NCBI GenBank assembly: GCA_018830105.1
Contig: JAHJTC010000006.1
Coordinates: 124,001-188,000, forward strand
Length of the DNA stretch: 64,000 bases
Origin: Bacteroidota bacterium
GTDB taxonomy: Bacteria > Bacteroidota > Bacteroidia > Bacteroidales > F082
Reading direction: 5' to 3'
Shown: positions 43,959 to 53,302 of the stretch, piece by piece
Layout: each line of letters opens with the position of its first letter
Numbering within the stretch: position 1 is the first letter of the stretch
Notes under the pieces: model-generated
The model's database searches: none
The model's input: only the letters and a program-made list of their open reading frames with translations
Told to the model about the DNA's origin: nothing
Translations under genes and position numbers: made by a program

Positions 43959-45797
43959 TTATTCCACCGTCACCGATTTTGCCAGATTTCTTGGCTGATC
44001 CACATTACATCCGCGCATTACGGCAATATGATACGAAAGTTTTTGCAGTGGAATGGTTGCCAGTAATGGCACAAACATTTCTTCTGTTTCAGGTATTTCG
44101 ATCACATAATCGGCCATACCTCTTACTGCAGTATCACCTTCGGTAACTATTGCAATAACTTTGCCTTTGCGGGCTTTCACTTCCTGTATGTTGCTCACAA
44201 CTTTGTCGTAGGTTCCTTTATTAGTGGCAATAAATACCACAGGCATTTCCTCGTCAATCAGGGCAATGGGGCCGTGTTTCATTTCAGCTGCCGGATAACC
44301 CTCAGCGTGGATATACGAAATCTCTTTCAGTTTGAGTGCTCCTTCGAGTGCAACAGGGAAGTTATAACCACGCCCCAGGTAAAGGAAATTGCGCACGTTT
44401 TTAAACTGTTCGGCGATTTCAATCACTTTTTTACTGCCTTGTAAGGTCTTTTCCACTTTAGCCGGAATGGACTCCAATTCGTAAAGCAGGTGCATGAAAC
44501 GCGATTTTGTAAGTGTCCCCTTTAACTGTGCAAGCCTTAGCGCCAGTAGTGTAAGCAGGGTTACCTGAGCAGTGAAGGCTTTGGTTGAAGCCACACCAAT
44601 TTCCGGACCGGCATGGGTATAGCTGCCTGCATGGGTGGCACGGGCTATAGATGAACCAACCACATTGCAGATGCCCAGGATAGTGGCGCCTTTTTGTTTG
44701 GCCAAATCAATAGCTGCAAGTGTGTCGGCTGTTTCGCCTGATTGTGAAATAGCAATCACTACATCGCTCTCATAAATCACTGGATTGCGATAACGAAACT
44801 CAGAAGCATATTCTACCTCAACCGGAATTCGGGCAATGTCTTCAATAAGGTATTCGCCAACAAGACCGGCATGCCACGAAGTGCCGCAGGCTACAATGAT
44901 AATACGATTAGCATTTAATATTTTTTGTTCGTAATCGATGATACCGCCTAATGAAACACTGCCTATTTCAGCATGCAAACGGCCTCGCATACTGTCGCGG
45001 ATAGATTGCGGCTGTTCATAGATTTCTTTGAGCATGAAATGCTCAAAACCACCTTTTTCAAGCGTGCTCAGATTCATTTCGAGTTCTTGAATATAGGGTG
45101 TTTTCTCTTTGTTCCTGATGGTTTTAATTTTCAGATCACTGGAACGTGAAATCTGTGCAATTTCTTCATCATCAAGGTACACAACATTGCGCGTGTGTTC
45201 AATTATCGGCGTGGCATCGGAAGCTACATAATAGTCGTCGCTACCAATACCAATTACCAGTGGGCTTCCCTTTCGGGCAGCGATAAGACTGTTGGGATCA
45301 TTGGCGTCGATCACTACGATAGCATAAGCACCAATTACCTGATTTAAGGCAATTCGTACGGCTTCAAAAAGTGTTACCTTTTCGTTTTTCTTGATGTCTT
45401 CGATCAGGTTCGTTAGCACTTCAGTATCAGTATGCGACTCAAAAACATACCCTCTCACTTCAAGTTCACGCCTTAGCGGCGCGTAATTTTCAATGATGCC
45501 GTTATGAATCAGCGCAATTTCTTTGGATTGTGAAAAATGCGGATGAGCATTCACATCATTGGGTTCACCATGTGTGGCCCATCGGGTATGAGCTATGCCA
45601 ATCGTTCCGTGTAAATCGACATCTTTTACAAAGGCTTCCAGATCGGCAACCTTGCCTTTGGTCTTATACACGTTTAGGCTGCTGTTGAGCAGTGCAATAC
45701 CAGCGCTGTCATAGCCCCTGTATTCAAGGCGTTTGAGGCCATTTATTAAGATAGGGTATGCTTCTTTAGGTCCCAGATATGCTACAATTCCACACAT
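43959..45797 (-). CDS. glmS: Glutamine-fructose-6-phosphate aminotransferase (isomerizing)
   Basis: A 612-residue enzyme making glucosamine-6-phosphate from fructose-6-phosphate and glutamine, the first step toward UDP-GlcNAc. N-terminal glutaminase: Cys2 (MCGIVAYLG), HTRWATHGEPNDVNAHPH. C-terminal isomerase with two SIS domains: CGTSWHAGLVGEYL, ISQSGETADTLAAI, and the end NLAKSVTVE. It has its own consensus promoter and a 5' leader of about 70 bases. I see no glmS-ribozyme features in that leader. Lineage neighbours DUF4270 and GT5 lie upstream on the same strand. Confidence 0.96.
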   Translation of the reverse strand: MCGIVAYLGPKEAYPILINGLKRLEYRGYDSAGIALLNSSLNVYKTKGKVADLEAFVKDVDLHGTIGIAHTRWATHGEPNDVNAHPHFSQSKEIALIHNGIIENYAPLRRELEVRGYVFESHTDTEVLTNLIEDIKKNEKVTLFEAVRIALNQVIGAYAIVVIDANDPNSLIAARKGSPLVIGIGSDDYYVASDATPIIEHTRNVVYLDDEEIAQISRSSDLKIKTIRNKEKTPYIQELEMNLSTLEKGGFEHFMLKEIYEQPQSIRDSMRGRLHAEIGSVSLGGIIDYEQKILNANRIIIVACGTSWHAGLVGEYLIEDIARIPVEVEYASEFRYRNPVIYESDVVIAISQSGETADTLAAIDLAKQKGATILGICNVVGSSIARATHAGSYTHAGPEIGVASTKAFTAQVTLLTLLALRLAQLKGTLTKSRFMHLLYELESIPAKVEKTLQGSKKVIEIAEQFKNVRNFLYLGRGYNFPVALEGALKLKEISYIHAEGYPAAEMKHGPIALIDEEMPVVFIATNKGTYDKVVSNIQEVKARKGKVIAIVTEGDTAVRGMADYVIEIPETEEMFVPLLATIPLQKLSYHIAVMRGCNVDQPRNLAKSVTVE

Positions 45798-45875
45798 AAT
45801 GGATTATTTTTTAATTCGAGAGGGTTGGTAATCGTAAAATCATTATTCAGAATTGGTTGTTGAATAATATGTTGG

Positions 45876-45906
45876 CAAATGTAAGCAGCCTTTGATTCTT
45901 TGACAA
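45876..45906 (-). promoter_or_regulatory. Bacteroidota-type promoter for glmS
   Basis: On the minus strand TTG (45906-45904), 20-bp spacer, TACATTTG (45883-45876): exact consensus. It overlaps the end of the region just after the DUF4270 stop (45920). Confidence 0.7.
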
Positions 45907-45919
45907 ATTATTTTTACAT

Positions 45920-47266
45920 TTATTCGTTCACTACCGAATAAATCAATTGAAGTTCAAGGGGTTTGAGTGTGTCTGCCTGAGGTGTTATACCATTGAATAC
46001 CCAGCGATCTGCTTTGGATGATGCGCCATAGACTAAGAAATAAAGGCCGTGATTTTCCTTTTCTTCTCCGGCCAGAATCATATCCTGCACATAACGTGTA
46101 ATGCGATACTGATAGCCTTTGATGGATGATTTATACTGGCCTCCAAAATAGGCATCACCTTCAAGTTGATCGGGCAGTACTTCATAAGACTCATTGTTCT
46201 TATTTATAACCAATGCCATTTGCGAAGGCGCATCAAATCCTTCGGCTAATGCGGAAGCACGCATAAAGAGCTTGGCCTCATTGATAATCATTTTGCTGCC
46301 CGAAGGATGCTGCATTTTGTTAATATTTGGGAAGCGTATTTTTGTTTTTACGCCACTCATCGCCTGTGCATAAAGTGTTTGGCGACCAGCAAGGGTGTCA
46401 CCCTGAATCACCTGGTTTGTAAAGTCCTGGCTTGCATCTTGAAAGTTGTTGTGATCAAAATAGTTGTATCGGGCTTCAGATGCTGTAATGTAAAACTCAT
46501 AACGAAGCGAATCGTCGGTGTCGTTACTATAATAGATTGTCAGACGCGATAGATTTGAAGGGATATCGAAATAGCTGATGGCACCCCCGTTAGCAACAGC
46601 TTCGGCTGTGATAAAAAGGCCGTTGAAATACGCTTTAAAATTTTCAGTTGATTCAAGATCAGTTTCCGTTGCCGCGAGGATTTTTTCTCCCATTGAAGCA
46701 GAAATGCTGCTTAATGGAACCCTAATCATTGGAGCTAAGGTGTCTTCGAGCATTGGAAAGGGTGTGTTTGGCATTGGGGTAAATTCATAAGCAGCCAAAT
46801 CTATATCTCCCGTAGGTTTCATGGTGTTTGAAAAATAACCGGAGTCCACATGAATTTGCTCTTCAAGTTCGTAAATCCGCATGGTTTGTGTGGCGGCAGT
46901 ATCGCCATAATATCCCGAAAAGGCCAGTTGCAAAACAAGGGAGTCGAGTTGCGGATTGCTTCCAAAGCTGTGGCCATTGGTAGAAAGCCGAAACTGTGTA
47001 AAAAAACCAGCTACTGTAGTTCCAAAAACCGGATCTTTCATACTGCCAAACAGTATTTTCGCAGCTTCATCAGTGCGGATAGAATCTTCGGCAACGCTAT
47101 AAGCTTCAATGCTGATGGTGTCGGTGTAAAAAAGGCCGATATTATTTTGGTCGGGTTGCAGATTATCACCTATACGCTCTGGTTTTTTGCTGCATGAATA
47201 GGTCATCACTAAAGCGGATATAACTAAAATTAAGGTTATCCGCAGGGGCAAAATGTTTTTTCTCAA
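45920..47266 (-). CDS. DUF4270 family lipoprotein
   Basis: A 448-residue lipoprotein with lipobox C25 (MTYSC). DUF4270 pattern: IGDNLQPDQNNIGLFYTDTISIEAYSV near the N-terminus, ILFGSMKDPVFGTTVAGFFTQFRLS, many beta strands, and a C-terminal KADRWVFNGI...LELQLIYSV. The family is limited to Bacteroidota and its role is unknown. It starts 30 bases after the end of the GT5 gene on the same strand, so the two are likely co-transcribed. I recall the same order in other Bacteroidota genomes. Confidence 0.85.
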   Translation of the reverse strand: MRKNILPLRITLILVISALVMTYSCSKKPERIGDNLQPDQNNIGLFYTDTISIEAYSVAEDSIRTDEAAKILFGSMKDPVFGTTVAGFFTQFRLSTNGHSFGSNPQLDSLVLQLAFSGYYGDTAATQTMRIYELEEQIHVDSGYFSNTMKPTGDIDLAAYEFTPMPNTPFPMLEDTLAPMIRVPLSSISASMGEKILAATETDLESTENFKAYFNGLFITAEAVANGGAISYFDIPSNLSRLTIYYSNDTDDSLRYEFYITASEARYNYFDHNNFQDASQDFTNQVIQGDTLAGRQTLYAQAMSGVKTKIRFPNINKMQHPSGSKMIINEAKLFMRASALAEGFDAPSQMALVINKNNESYEVLPDQLEGDAYFGGQYKSSIKGYQYRITRYVQDMILAGEEKENHGLYFLVYGASSKADRWVFNGITPQADTLKPLELQLIYSVVNE

Positions 47267-47296
47267 AGTGTAATATTTTCTGGATTCGAGATATAT

Positions 47297-48106
47297 TTAC
47301 TTCTCAAGCAGCGAATCATAAAATTCGTTGTAAGCCTCGATATAATTGTCCTCGGGCTGAAATTCCAAAACGGGTTTTTTCAGACTTTGGATGTAATCAT
47401 TGATTTCGGGATTGATTTTTTCGCTTCCGATAATGATTGCGTCAGCATATTCGATGGCTGCCTTGGTAAGCGTAACGTAGTTTGAGCTTTTATAGTATTT
47501 CAAATCTTTGGCTGTGATGCCGGGCAGCTTAATTTTTTTATCGAAGCCGTCCTGAAATACTTCGCTGAATTCGTCGTCATAAACTGAGTAAACCACTTTT
47601 GACTCCGAAAATAGGGGGTTGTCCTTATAAGCACGTTTCACGTAAAGAGGAACCAAAGCCGAAATCCAGCCATGACAGTGGACGATATCAGGAGCCCAGC
47701 CAAGCTTCTTAACGGTTTCGAGCACGCCACGCGAGAAGAAAACAGCACGCTCGTCATTGTCTTTGTAAAATTTATTGGCTTTGTCGCGGATAGTGAATTT
47801 GCGGTGAAAAAAATCTTCGTTATCAATAAAATAGATCTGCATGCGTGCTTGCTGTATAGAAGCCACTTTGATAATCAACGGGTGATCTGTGTCATTGATG
47901 ATCAAATTCATTCCCGAAAGCCGAATCACTTCGTGCAGTTGGTTTCTCCGTTCGTTAATGTTTCCGAAACGGGGCATAAATGTTCTGATTTCTTTTCCTT
48001 TTTCCTGAATTCCCTGGGGCAGATAACGACCAATTCTGCTCATGGGGGTTTCTTTGAGATATGGCATAATCGCCTGTTCCACAAAAAGAACCCTTGCTTT
48101 TTCCAT
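47297..48106 (-). CDS. Glycogen/starch-synthase catalytic-domain protein, GT5 N-terminal half only
   Basis: A 269-residue protein starting at the ATG 48106. It matches only the N-terminal half (Rossmann I) of GT5 glycogen synthases: ARVLFVEQAIMPY, IRTFMPRFGNINERRNQL, and DIVHCHGWISALVPLYVKRAY. The C-terminal GT-B domain with the ADP-glucose site is missing, and the protein ends at a normal stop with no remnant downstream. Short proteins of this kind are typical of Bacteroidota next to DUF4270 and glmS. An active glycogen synthase role is unlikely; a binding or regulatory role is inferred. Confidence 0.8.
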   Translation of the reverse strand: MEKARVLFVEQAIMPYLKETPMSRIGRYLPQGIQEKGKEIRTFMPRFGNINERRNQLHEVIRLSGMNLIINDTDHPLIIKVASIQQARMQIYFIDNEDFFHRKFTIRDKANKFYKDNDERAVFFSRGVLETVKKLGWAPDIVHCHGWISALVPLYVKRAYKDNPLFSESKVVYSVYDDEFSEVFQDGFDKKIKLPGITAKDLKYYKSSNYVTLTKAAIEYADAIIIGSEKINPEINDYIQSLKKPVLEFQPEDNYIEAYNEFYDSLLEK

Positions 48107-48145
48107 TTTTAAATGATTTAATGAACTTTTGCGAAAAAATATGTG

Positions 48146-48176
48146 CAAAGGTAATAAAAATTCCGGTTTTTATCAA
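48146..48176 (-). promoter_or_regulatory. Bacteroidota-type promoter for the GT5-DUF4270 unit
   Basis: On the minus strand TTG (48176-48174), 20-bp spacer, TACCTTTG (48153-48146): exact consensus, 39 bases before the ATG at 48106. It supports the shorter start over an ATG at 48148, which would overlap the -7 box. Confidence 0.7.
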
Positions 48177-48312
48177 TTTGGCTGATTGACAAATGGTTTT
48201 GGATTGCATTAAATGAGGATAACAGCACTGTTTTAATCATTTGTTCGGGAAAGCCTGGTATCAATGCTTTGCTTTGGTGAAAACTTTACGCCTAATATCC
48301 TACAACAATGTG

Positions 48313-48693
48313 TTAGTTGGTTTTTACAAATTCCAGAATTTCTATTGCAGCGCCATTGTGTTCGAACATAGCTACTCGCACGCCTTTGCTAGGAGAAGTA
48401 GGTTCAACAAGAATTTTAAAGTTGCCCCTTTTAAGTGCCTCTTCAAGATTATTCACGCAGAAAGCCAGGTGCGGTTGTGATTTTATGATTTCATCAAGTG
48501 GACAGTCGCTATCGAAACGCATCCACTCAACGCCAAAAGGACTGCTTGCAAAACCAGAAGTGTAGAATTTTAAATGGGGTAAATAGGTTTCACCTTGTAT
48601 TGAATCTGTAGTTGGGATACCAAGATGATGAAACTGCCAGCCCCATTCCAGGATGGCTTTTGGTAATTCATGGTCTGCTCTGAGGTAATTCAT
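48313..48693 (-). CDS. VOC-family (glyoxalase-like) protein
   Basis: A 126-residue protein with vicinal-oxygen-chelate features: FHHLGIPTTDSIQGE near the N-terminus, HLAFCVNNLEEALKRG at the start of the second half, and AAIEILEFV near the end. Two of the usual metal-binding residues (the His in HHLG and the Glu in IEILE) are visible. The family includes lyases, epimerases and dioxygenases; substrate not identifiable. A -7 box (TAAATTTG, minus strand 48739-48732) lies 39 bases upstream. Confidence 0.8.
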   Translation of the reverse strand: MNYLRADHELPKAILEWGWQFHHLGIPTTDSIQGETYLPHLKFYTSGFASSPFGVEWMRFDSDCPLDEIIKSQPHLAFCVNNLEEALKRGNFKILVEPTSPSKGVRVAMFEHNGAAIEILEFVKTN

Positions 48694-48936
48694 TGTTATA
48701 ATTTTTCAATTGGAAATACCAGAAGGATGCACAAATTTAGAAAAAACAGCTTTTTATTTGTGCATTGAAGCTTAATTTACTTTCTCAAGCCCTAACAAAC
48801 TAAGCGGAATCAGACAAATGGGTTATGAATTGTATAGATGCCTGTCCGTACTACTTCGTATTTCTCGTTTTTTCCTGGTAAAATAAATGCTGGTCGATTG
48901 GTATCTGGAGGTTGAGCAATTGGAAAAATAGCAGCA

Positions 48937-50043
48937 TTATTTTGTGTCAGCTATCTTAAACTCTTCCAGAACAGGCAATTCGCGGTTATTGAAATCAAAT
49001 AGCGCTTGATTTTCCCAGGGGGACGCGTCAGTCGCTTGTTCGCCTTTCCAGGCAATTAGTTCAGCGCCCCAATAGCAGAATCCAAGTCCGTTGGCTGTTT
49101 GCTCAACAATTAGTTTACGGATGGCTTTGATAAAGGCCCGCTGTCCCTGAGGCGAGGCCGGATATTGTGGCAGGATTAAGTGTTCTTCCAGGCCAACAAT
49201 ATTATTTGTGTAATCGTCCCATCCCAGGGTAAACGGATAAGCTGTTTCGGCAATAACAAGCTCCTTACCGCTTGCTTCACCCAGGTTTTTTAAAACGAAC
49301 TCCAAATCCGACAGGTCGTTGCCATGCCATATCGGATAATAGGAAAGTCCGATAATGTCATAATCCAGTGTTTCAAGCTCTTCGAAAAACTTTTCGGCAC
49401 CTGAAATGCCGGTATAATGGATCATGATTTGTGTTTGTGGTGAATGTTTACGAACGACCTGTATGGCGTTATGCATCAGTGTTATAAACTGTTGTGGATT
49501 CGTGTGCCTATTGCCAAAAGGATGCAAAAAACCAGGATTAATCTCATTGCCAATTTGAATATAGTCAGGCTTAATCTGTTCAACAATACTTTGGGTGTAA
49601 TTTTGAACGCTGTCATTCAAGGCTTCAAAACCAATTCCTTCCCATATTGCAGGAATTTTTTGATGTCCGGGATCTGCCCAGGTGTCAGAATAATGCACGG
49701 ACAGCCAAATTCTGAAATGCAGTGCTTTTAACCTTTCTGAAAAGGCTTTAACTTCTGCAAAGCCAGAATGTCCGTTCTGCGGTTTTATCCAAAGCCTCAG
49801 CCTGATGGTGTTGATGCCACTATTTTTTAAGATTTGAAGAAAGTCAGCAGCTTGGTTTTCATGCGTATAAAAAACCGGCTGCGATTGTTCAATTTCCGGG
49901 AAGCTGGAGATGTCAACCGCAGAAATCGTTTTTGTTGTGGCAACTGGCTCATCTGCCGGCGCATTTTTTTCGCAAGAAAGTAATAAAGTGAGTGTGATGA
50001 TTAACAATACTGAAGTAAAAATTCTAGGATGGGATAAGTGCAT
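48937..50043 (-). CDS. Glycoside hydrolase family 53 endo-beta-1,4-galactanase, lipoprotein
   Basis: A 368-residue enzyme from the ATG at 50043, chosen because it gives a clean lipobox with C24 (LLLSC). The GH53 barrel shows SAVDISSFP, NTIRLRLWIKP, HYSDTWADPGHQ, the acid/base E167 in QIGNEINPG, and the nucleophile E266 in VIAETAYPF. GH53 enzymes cut beta-1,4-galactan side chains of pectin. No SusC/SusD pair or other pectin genes are adjacent, so it is not in a classic utilisation locus. A surface or periplasmic location is inferred from the lipobox. Confidence 0.93.
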   Translation of the reverse strand: MHLSHPRIFTSVLLIITLTLLLSCEKNAPADEPVATTKTISAVDISSFPEIEQSQPVFYTHENQAADFLQILKNSGINTIRLRLWIKPQNGHSGFAEVKAFSERLKALHFRIWLSVHYSDTWADPGHQKIPAIWEGIGFEALNDSVQNYTQSIVEQIKPDYIQIGNEINPGFLHPFGNRHTNPQQFITLMHNAIQVVRKHSPQTQIMIHYTGISGAEKFFEELETLDYDIIGLSYYPIWHGNDLSDLEFVLKNLGEASGKELVIAETAYPFTLGWDDYTNNIVGLEEHLILPQYPASPQGQRAFIKAIRKLIVEQTANGLGFCYWGAELIAWKGEQATDASPWENQALFDFNNRELPVLEEFKIADTK

Positions 50044-50314
50044 TTTACCAATGTTATCGTTATATCTCAACTGAATCAGGTGATTTCACATTACTTATTC
50101 CTGCAAATATGAGGCGTTTTTTAGAACTGTTGTTTTTTTTACAGCAGGCTTTTGCAATCGACAAACTGATGTTGTAAAATACAACAATAGCTATTCACTT
50201 TATATTTTACAAAAGTATTACCAGATACAGCTTTATAGAGTGGGTTTTTTGATTGGTTGAAATATTGCGCTATTTCCTGTTTATGGGATGGGTAATACTT
50301 CATTGATTTGTTTC
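50044..50314. other. AT-rich intergenic region upstream of the GH53 gene
   Basis: About 270 bases with no gene. No consensus promoter was found for GH53; a weak CATATTTG lies on the minus strand at about 50110. It ends at the first copy of the duplicated tRNA-Gln tail. Confidence 0.45.
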
Positions 50315-50364
50315 CCCGAATCGGTTGTCACCTCTCGGGATCTTACTTCTCGACCTTCACGGAC

Positions 50365-50397
50365 AAAAAAATCTTCCCACTATCGTGAAAGGATTTT
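50365..50397 (-). terminator. Degraded copy of the tRNA-Gln terminator
   Basis: Same hairpin as at 50466-50498, but the change at 50374 breaks one G-C pair of the 8-bp stem. It belongs to the first repeat copy and probably acts only as a weak backup. Confidence 0.5.
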
Positions 50398-50465
50398 GTT
50401 GCCCGATCAGGTCTTCCCGAATCGGTTGTCACCTCTCGGGATCTTACTTCTCGACCTTCACGAAC

Positions 50466-50498
50466 AAAAAAATCCTCCCACTATCGTGAAAGGATTTT
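50466..50498 (-). terminator. Intrinsic terminator of tRNA-Gln
   Basis: On the minus strand AAAATCCT and AGGATTTT form a perfect 8-bp stem around a 14-nt loop, followed by a T-run. It begins one base after the tRNA 3' end. Confidence 0.75.
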
Positions 50499-50499
50499 G

Positions 50500-50573
50500 T
50501 TGCCCGATCAGGTCTCGAACCTGAACTCTTCTGATCCAGAGTCAGACGTGTTGCCAATTACACCATCGGGCAA
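50500..50573 (-). tRNA. tRNA-Gln (anticodon CTG)
   Basis: A 74-base cloverleaf on the minus strand. The acceptor stem TTGCCCG / CGGGCAA gives 7 pairs. The anticodon stem TCTGA / TCAGA encloses the loop CTCTGGA with anticodon CTG, which reads CAG. The T-arm carries GTTCGA. No CCA is encoded. It lies 66 bases downstream of the glnS stop on the same strand, so synthetase and substrate tRNA are neighbours and may be co-transcribed. Confidence 0.93.
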
Positions 50574-50638
50574 TGCGGCTGCAAAATTAACAATTTCTTA
50601 GGAAAATAATCTTTTTATCTTGTTTTTTTAGCAATTCG

Positions 50639-52324
50639 CTACGAATTCATTCTGGCCCAGATATCTTTTAAGGGCACGGTGCGGTTGTAAATCAAGCTGC
50701 CCGGCATACTGTCCTTGTCCACACAGAAATAGCCGATGCGCTGAAACTGGAATTTGTCGCCCGCCGAAACATTGGCCAGCATGGGCTCCAGCTTACAATT
50801 CGACTTGATTTGCAAAGAATCAGGATTCAGAAATGCCATAAAATCCTTGTCTTTGTGACCTGCCGGGTCTTCATCGTTGAAAAGGCGGTCGTAAAGCCTT
50901 ACTTCAGCATCTACTGCTGTTTTGGCTTCTACCCAATGTAAGGTGCCTTTCACTTTAACTTGCTTGCTTCCCGAGCCACTTTTCGTGTCGTGATCGTAAG
51001 AGCAAAAAATTGTTTTCACCTCGCCTTTTTCGTCCAGCTCATAGCGCTCACAGCGGATCACATAAGCGCCTTTTAGTCTTACTTCCTTATCGGGAGCCAG
51101 TCTGAAAAACTTCTTTGGTGGGTCGATCATAAAGTCATCGCGCTCAATAAAGAGTTCTCCGCTAAATGGAATGTTTCTGCTTCCGGCTTCAGGGTCTTCG
51201 GGGTTGTTAATCAAGGTGATCTCCTCAGTCTGATTTTCGGGATAATTACTGATCACCAGCTTCACTGGATCAAGCACTGCCATCACCCGGGGAGCTATTT
51301 TATTGAGGTCTTCGCGCACGCTGAATTCAAGCAAACCTACGTCGATGGTATTATCGCGTTTGGCCACGCCAATGCGATCGGCAAAGGCACGTATGGAAGC
51401 CGGAGTGTAGCCTCGACGGCGTAATCCGGCAATAGTAGGCATGCGTGGATCGTCCCAGCCATTAACAATATTTTGTTTTACCAAATCGAGCAGCTTGCGT
51501 TTGCTCATTACGGTATAGCTGAGGTTGAGTCGTGCAAATTCTATCTGACGTGGGCGGTAGCTGGAGTCAATGAGCTGATCCAAAAACCAGTCGTAAAGCG
51601 GGCGATGCACTTCAAACTCAAGCGTACATAAGGAGTGTGTGATTCCTTCGAGATAATCTGACTGCCCGTGGGCATAATCGTACATGGGATATATTTTCCA
51701 TTTGTTGCCCGTGCGATGATGCTCGGCATTCAGGATGCGATACATCACCGGGTCGCGCATATGCATATTGGGCGATGCCATATCAATTTTGGCACGTAAC
51801 ACCTTGGCACCATTGGGAAAATCGCCCCTTTTCATCGCTTCAAAAAGTTCCAGATTTTCCTCAACAGATCGGTTTCTGTGAGGACTCATTGTGCCGGGAC
51901 GTGTTGGTGTTCCACGCTGTTGGCTGATTAATTCCTGTGACTGATCGTCAACATAGGCTTTGCCTTTTTTGATGAGCAGAACAGCCCATTCATAAAGCTG
52001 TTCGAAATAGTCGGAAGCAAAGAAAGGTTCTTCATTCCATTGAAAACCAAGCCACTGAACATCGGCTTTGATGGAATCCACGTATTCCATTTCTTCTTTG
52101 GTGGGATTGGTGTCGTCGAAACGCAGGTTGCATTTGCCGTTGTATTTTTCTGCCAGACCAAAGTTCAAACAGATGGATTTGGCATGGCCTATATGAAGGT
52201 AGCCGTTGGGCTCCGGAGGGAAACGGGTATGCACCCGGGAATCATTTTTACCGTTTTTGATGTCCTCTTCAATGATATTCTCGATGAAGTTGAGTGATTT
52301 CTTATCTTTTTCGGGCGCTTCCAT
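50639..52324 (-). CDS. glnS: Glutaminyl-tRNA synthetase
   Basis: A 561-residue class I synthetase that charges tRNA-Gln directly. HIGH motif in [22 protein letters not shown], the LRFDDTNP segment, and KMSKS as VMSKRKL. The two C-terminal beta-barrel anticodon-binding domains are complete. The N-terminus starts with the GlnS-type [14 protein letters not shown] perfect -7 box (TAATTTTG, minus strand 52382-52375) lies 50 bases upstream without a well-placed -33 element. Having GlnRS means the indirect GatCAB route is not needed for Gln. Confidence 0.96.
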   Translation of the reverse strand: MEAPEKDKKSLNFIENIIEEDIKNGKNDSRVHTRFPPEPNGYLHIGHAKSICLNFGLAEKYNGKCNLRFDDTNPTKEEMEYVDSIKADVQWLGFQWNEEPFFASDYFEQLYEWAVLLIKKGKAYVDDQSQELISQQRGTPTRPGTMSPHRNRSVEENLELFEAMKRGDFPNGAKVLRAKIDMASPNMHMRDPVMYRILNAEHHRTGNKWKIYPMYDYAHGQSDYLEGITHSLCTLEFEVHRPLYDWFLDQLIDSSYRPRQIEFARLNLSYTVMSKRKLLDLVKQNIVNGWDDPRMPTIAGLRRRGYTPASIRAFADRIGVAKRDNTIDVGLLEFSVREDLNKIAPRVMAVLDPVKLVISNYPENQTEEITLINNPEDPEAGSRNIPFSGELFIERDDFMIDPPKKFFRLAPDKEVRLKGAYVIRCERYELDEKGEVKTIFCSYDHDTKSGSGSKQVKVKGTLHWVEAKTAVDAEVRLYDRLFNDEDPAGHKDKDFMAFLNPDSLQIKSNCKLEPMLANVSAGDKFQFQRIGYFCVDKDSMPGSLIYNRTVPLKDIWARMNS

Positions 52325-52420
52325 GGAAATTCGTTTTAGGTTTTTGGGCTTGATTGTAAGCCTTTTCAGGGGCGCAAAATTACGCTTTTTTCAAGAAAAA
52401 AGAAGGATTTGGCTGCAGGC

Positions 52421-53302
52421 TTATACAAATCGTTGCAGGCAGGACTGAACCTGACTGGTATAGCTGCTTCCAAATAAATTGACATGAACCAATAAAGGAT
52501 AGAGATTACATAAATCAACGCGCTCCTGCCAGCCTTTCTCCAGCGGCCAGGCTTCATGATAAGCTGCGTAGAAGTGAGGATGAAAACCGCCAAACAGTTT
52601 GCTCATGCCCAGATCCATCTCCCGATGGCCATAATAAACAGCTGGATCAATCAATACAGCTGCTCCTTCGGAACTGCATAAAAAATTGCCGCTCCACAGA
52701 TCACCGTGCAGCAAGGCTGGTGTTTCTTGAGGGAAAAGTTTGGGCAGAAGAGGAAATAGTTTTTCAAAATCCCGATTGATTTTCGATGATATCAATCCTT
52801 TTTTTAGGGCCAAACTTAGTTGTGGCTGCAAGCGATGACGGATAAAAAAATCGGACCAGCTGGATTCATGCGTGTTCTCTTGTCGAAGAGAACCTATATA
52901 ATTGGAATGATCAAGGCCAAAATGGGTGTTGGTGTTTTTATGCATGGCAGCCAGCCCAACGCCAAATTTTTCCCAAAACACTTTATTTGTCTGGCCTTCA
53001 GTGATGTAATCCAGTAAAATAAAGGAAATTTGATCCTTGCTTCCGGTTCCAATTACTGACGGAATGTGTAAGCTGCGACTTTGTCGAAGCAGTGTTAAAC
53101 CAGCAGCTTCCTGCTCAAACATCTTCGGAAAACGCCCGGCATGGTTGTACTTCAAAAAAAACGACTGCCCGGCATAAACCAAACGGTAGGCAGAATTGAT
53201 AGAGCCACCGCCAACAGCACTGGTTTCATCAATAAGGCCTTCTTTTCCTGTATGTGATTGAAGCAGTTTTTCAATTTCCGGGACGATAGAAAAAGGAATC
53301 AT
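52421..53302 (-). CDS. Fructosamine kinase-family protein
   Basis: A 293-residue cytoplasmic protein of the FN3K/aminoglycoside phosphotransferase type. N-lobe: VGGGSINSAYRL and the Lys in FFLKYN. Catalytic loop HGDLWSGNFL and the metal-binding DPAVYYGHREMDLGM. The family phosphorylates ketosamines (glycated amines), helping to reverse glycation; the exact bacterial substrate is not known. It lies 96 bases upstream of glnS on the same strand, probably with separate transcription. Confidence 0.92.
   Translation of the reverse strand: MIPFSIVPEIEKLLQSHTGKEGLIDETSAVGGGSINSAYRLVYAGQSFFLKYNHAGRFPKMFEQEAAGLTLLRQSRSLHIPSVIGTGSKDQISFILLDYITEGQTNKVFWEKFGVGLAAMHKNTNTHFGLDHSNYIGSLRQENTHESSWSDFFIRHRLQPQLSLALKKGLISSKINRDFEKLFPLLPKLFPQETPALLHGDLWSGNFLCSSEGAAVLIDPAVYYGHREMDLGMSKLFGGFHPHFYAAYHEAWPLEKGWQERVDLCNLYPLLVHVNLFGSSYTSQVQSCLQRFV

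Larger units (their letters stand above)
50315..50515. repeat. Tandem duplication (period 101 bp) that includes the tRNA-Gln 3' end
   Basis: Copy 1 (50315-50414) and copy 2 (50416-50515) agree at 98 of 100 positions, differing at 50362/50463 and 50374/50475. Each copy holds the last 16 bases of the tRNA-Gln gene (3' acceptor strand and part of the T-arm), then a terminator-like hairpin, then a flank with a CCCGA/TCGGG inverted pair. In copy 2 these 16 bases are the real tRNA end; in copy 1 they are a detached tail. Confidence 0.9.

Noticed and set aside
45798..45875. glmS ribozyme/riboswitch in the leader
   Set aside because: The leader is only about 70 bases, too short for the ribozyme core, and no matching elements were seen; that element is typical of Firmicutes.
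50288..50524. 78-residue plus-strand open frame
   Set aside because: It lies entirely in the duplicated tRNA-Gln tail and its protein shows the DNA repeat twice; it is a by-product of the repeat, not a gene.
50315..50573. Prophage or genomic island attachment site
   Set aside because: The duplicated tRNA tail would fit, but there is no integrase or foreign gene nearby, so only a scar or tandem duplication is claimed.
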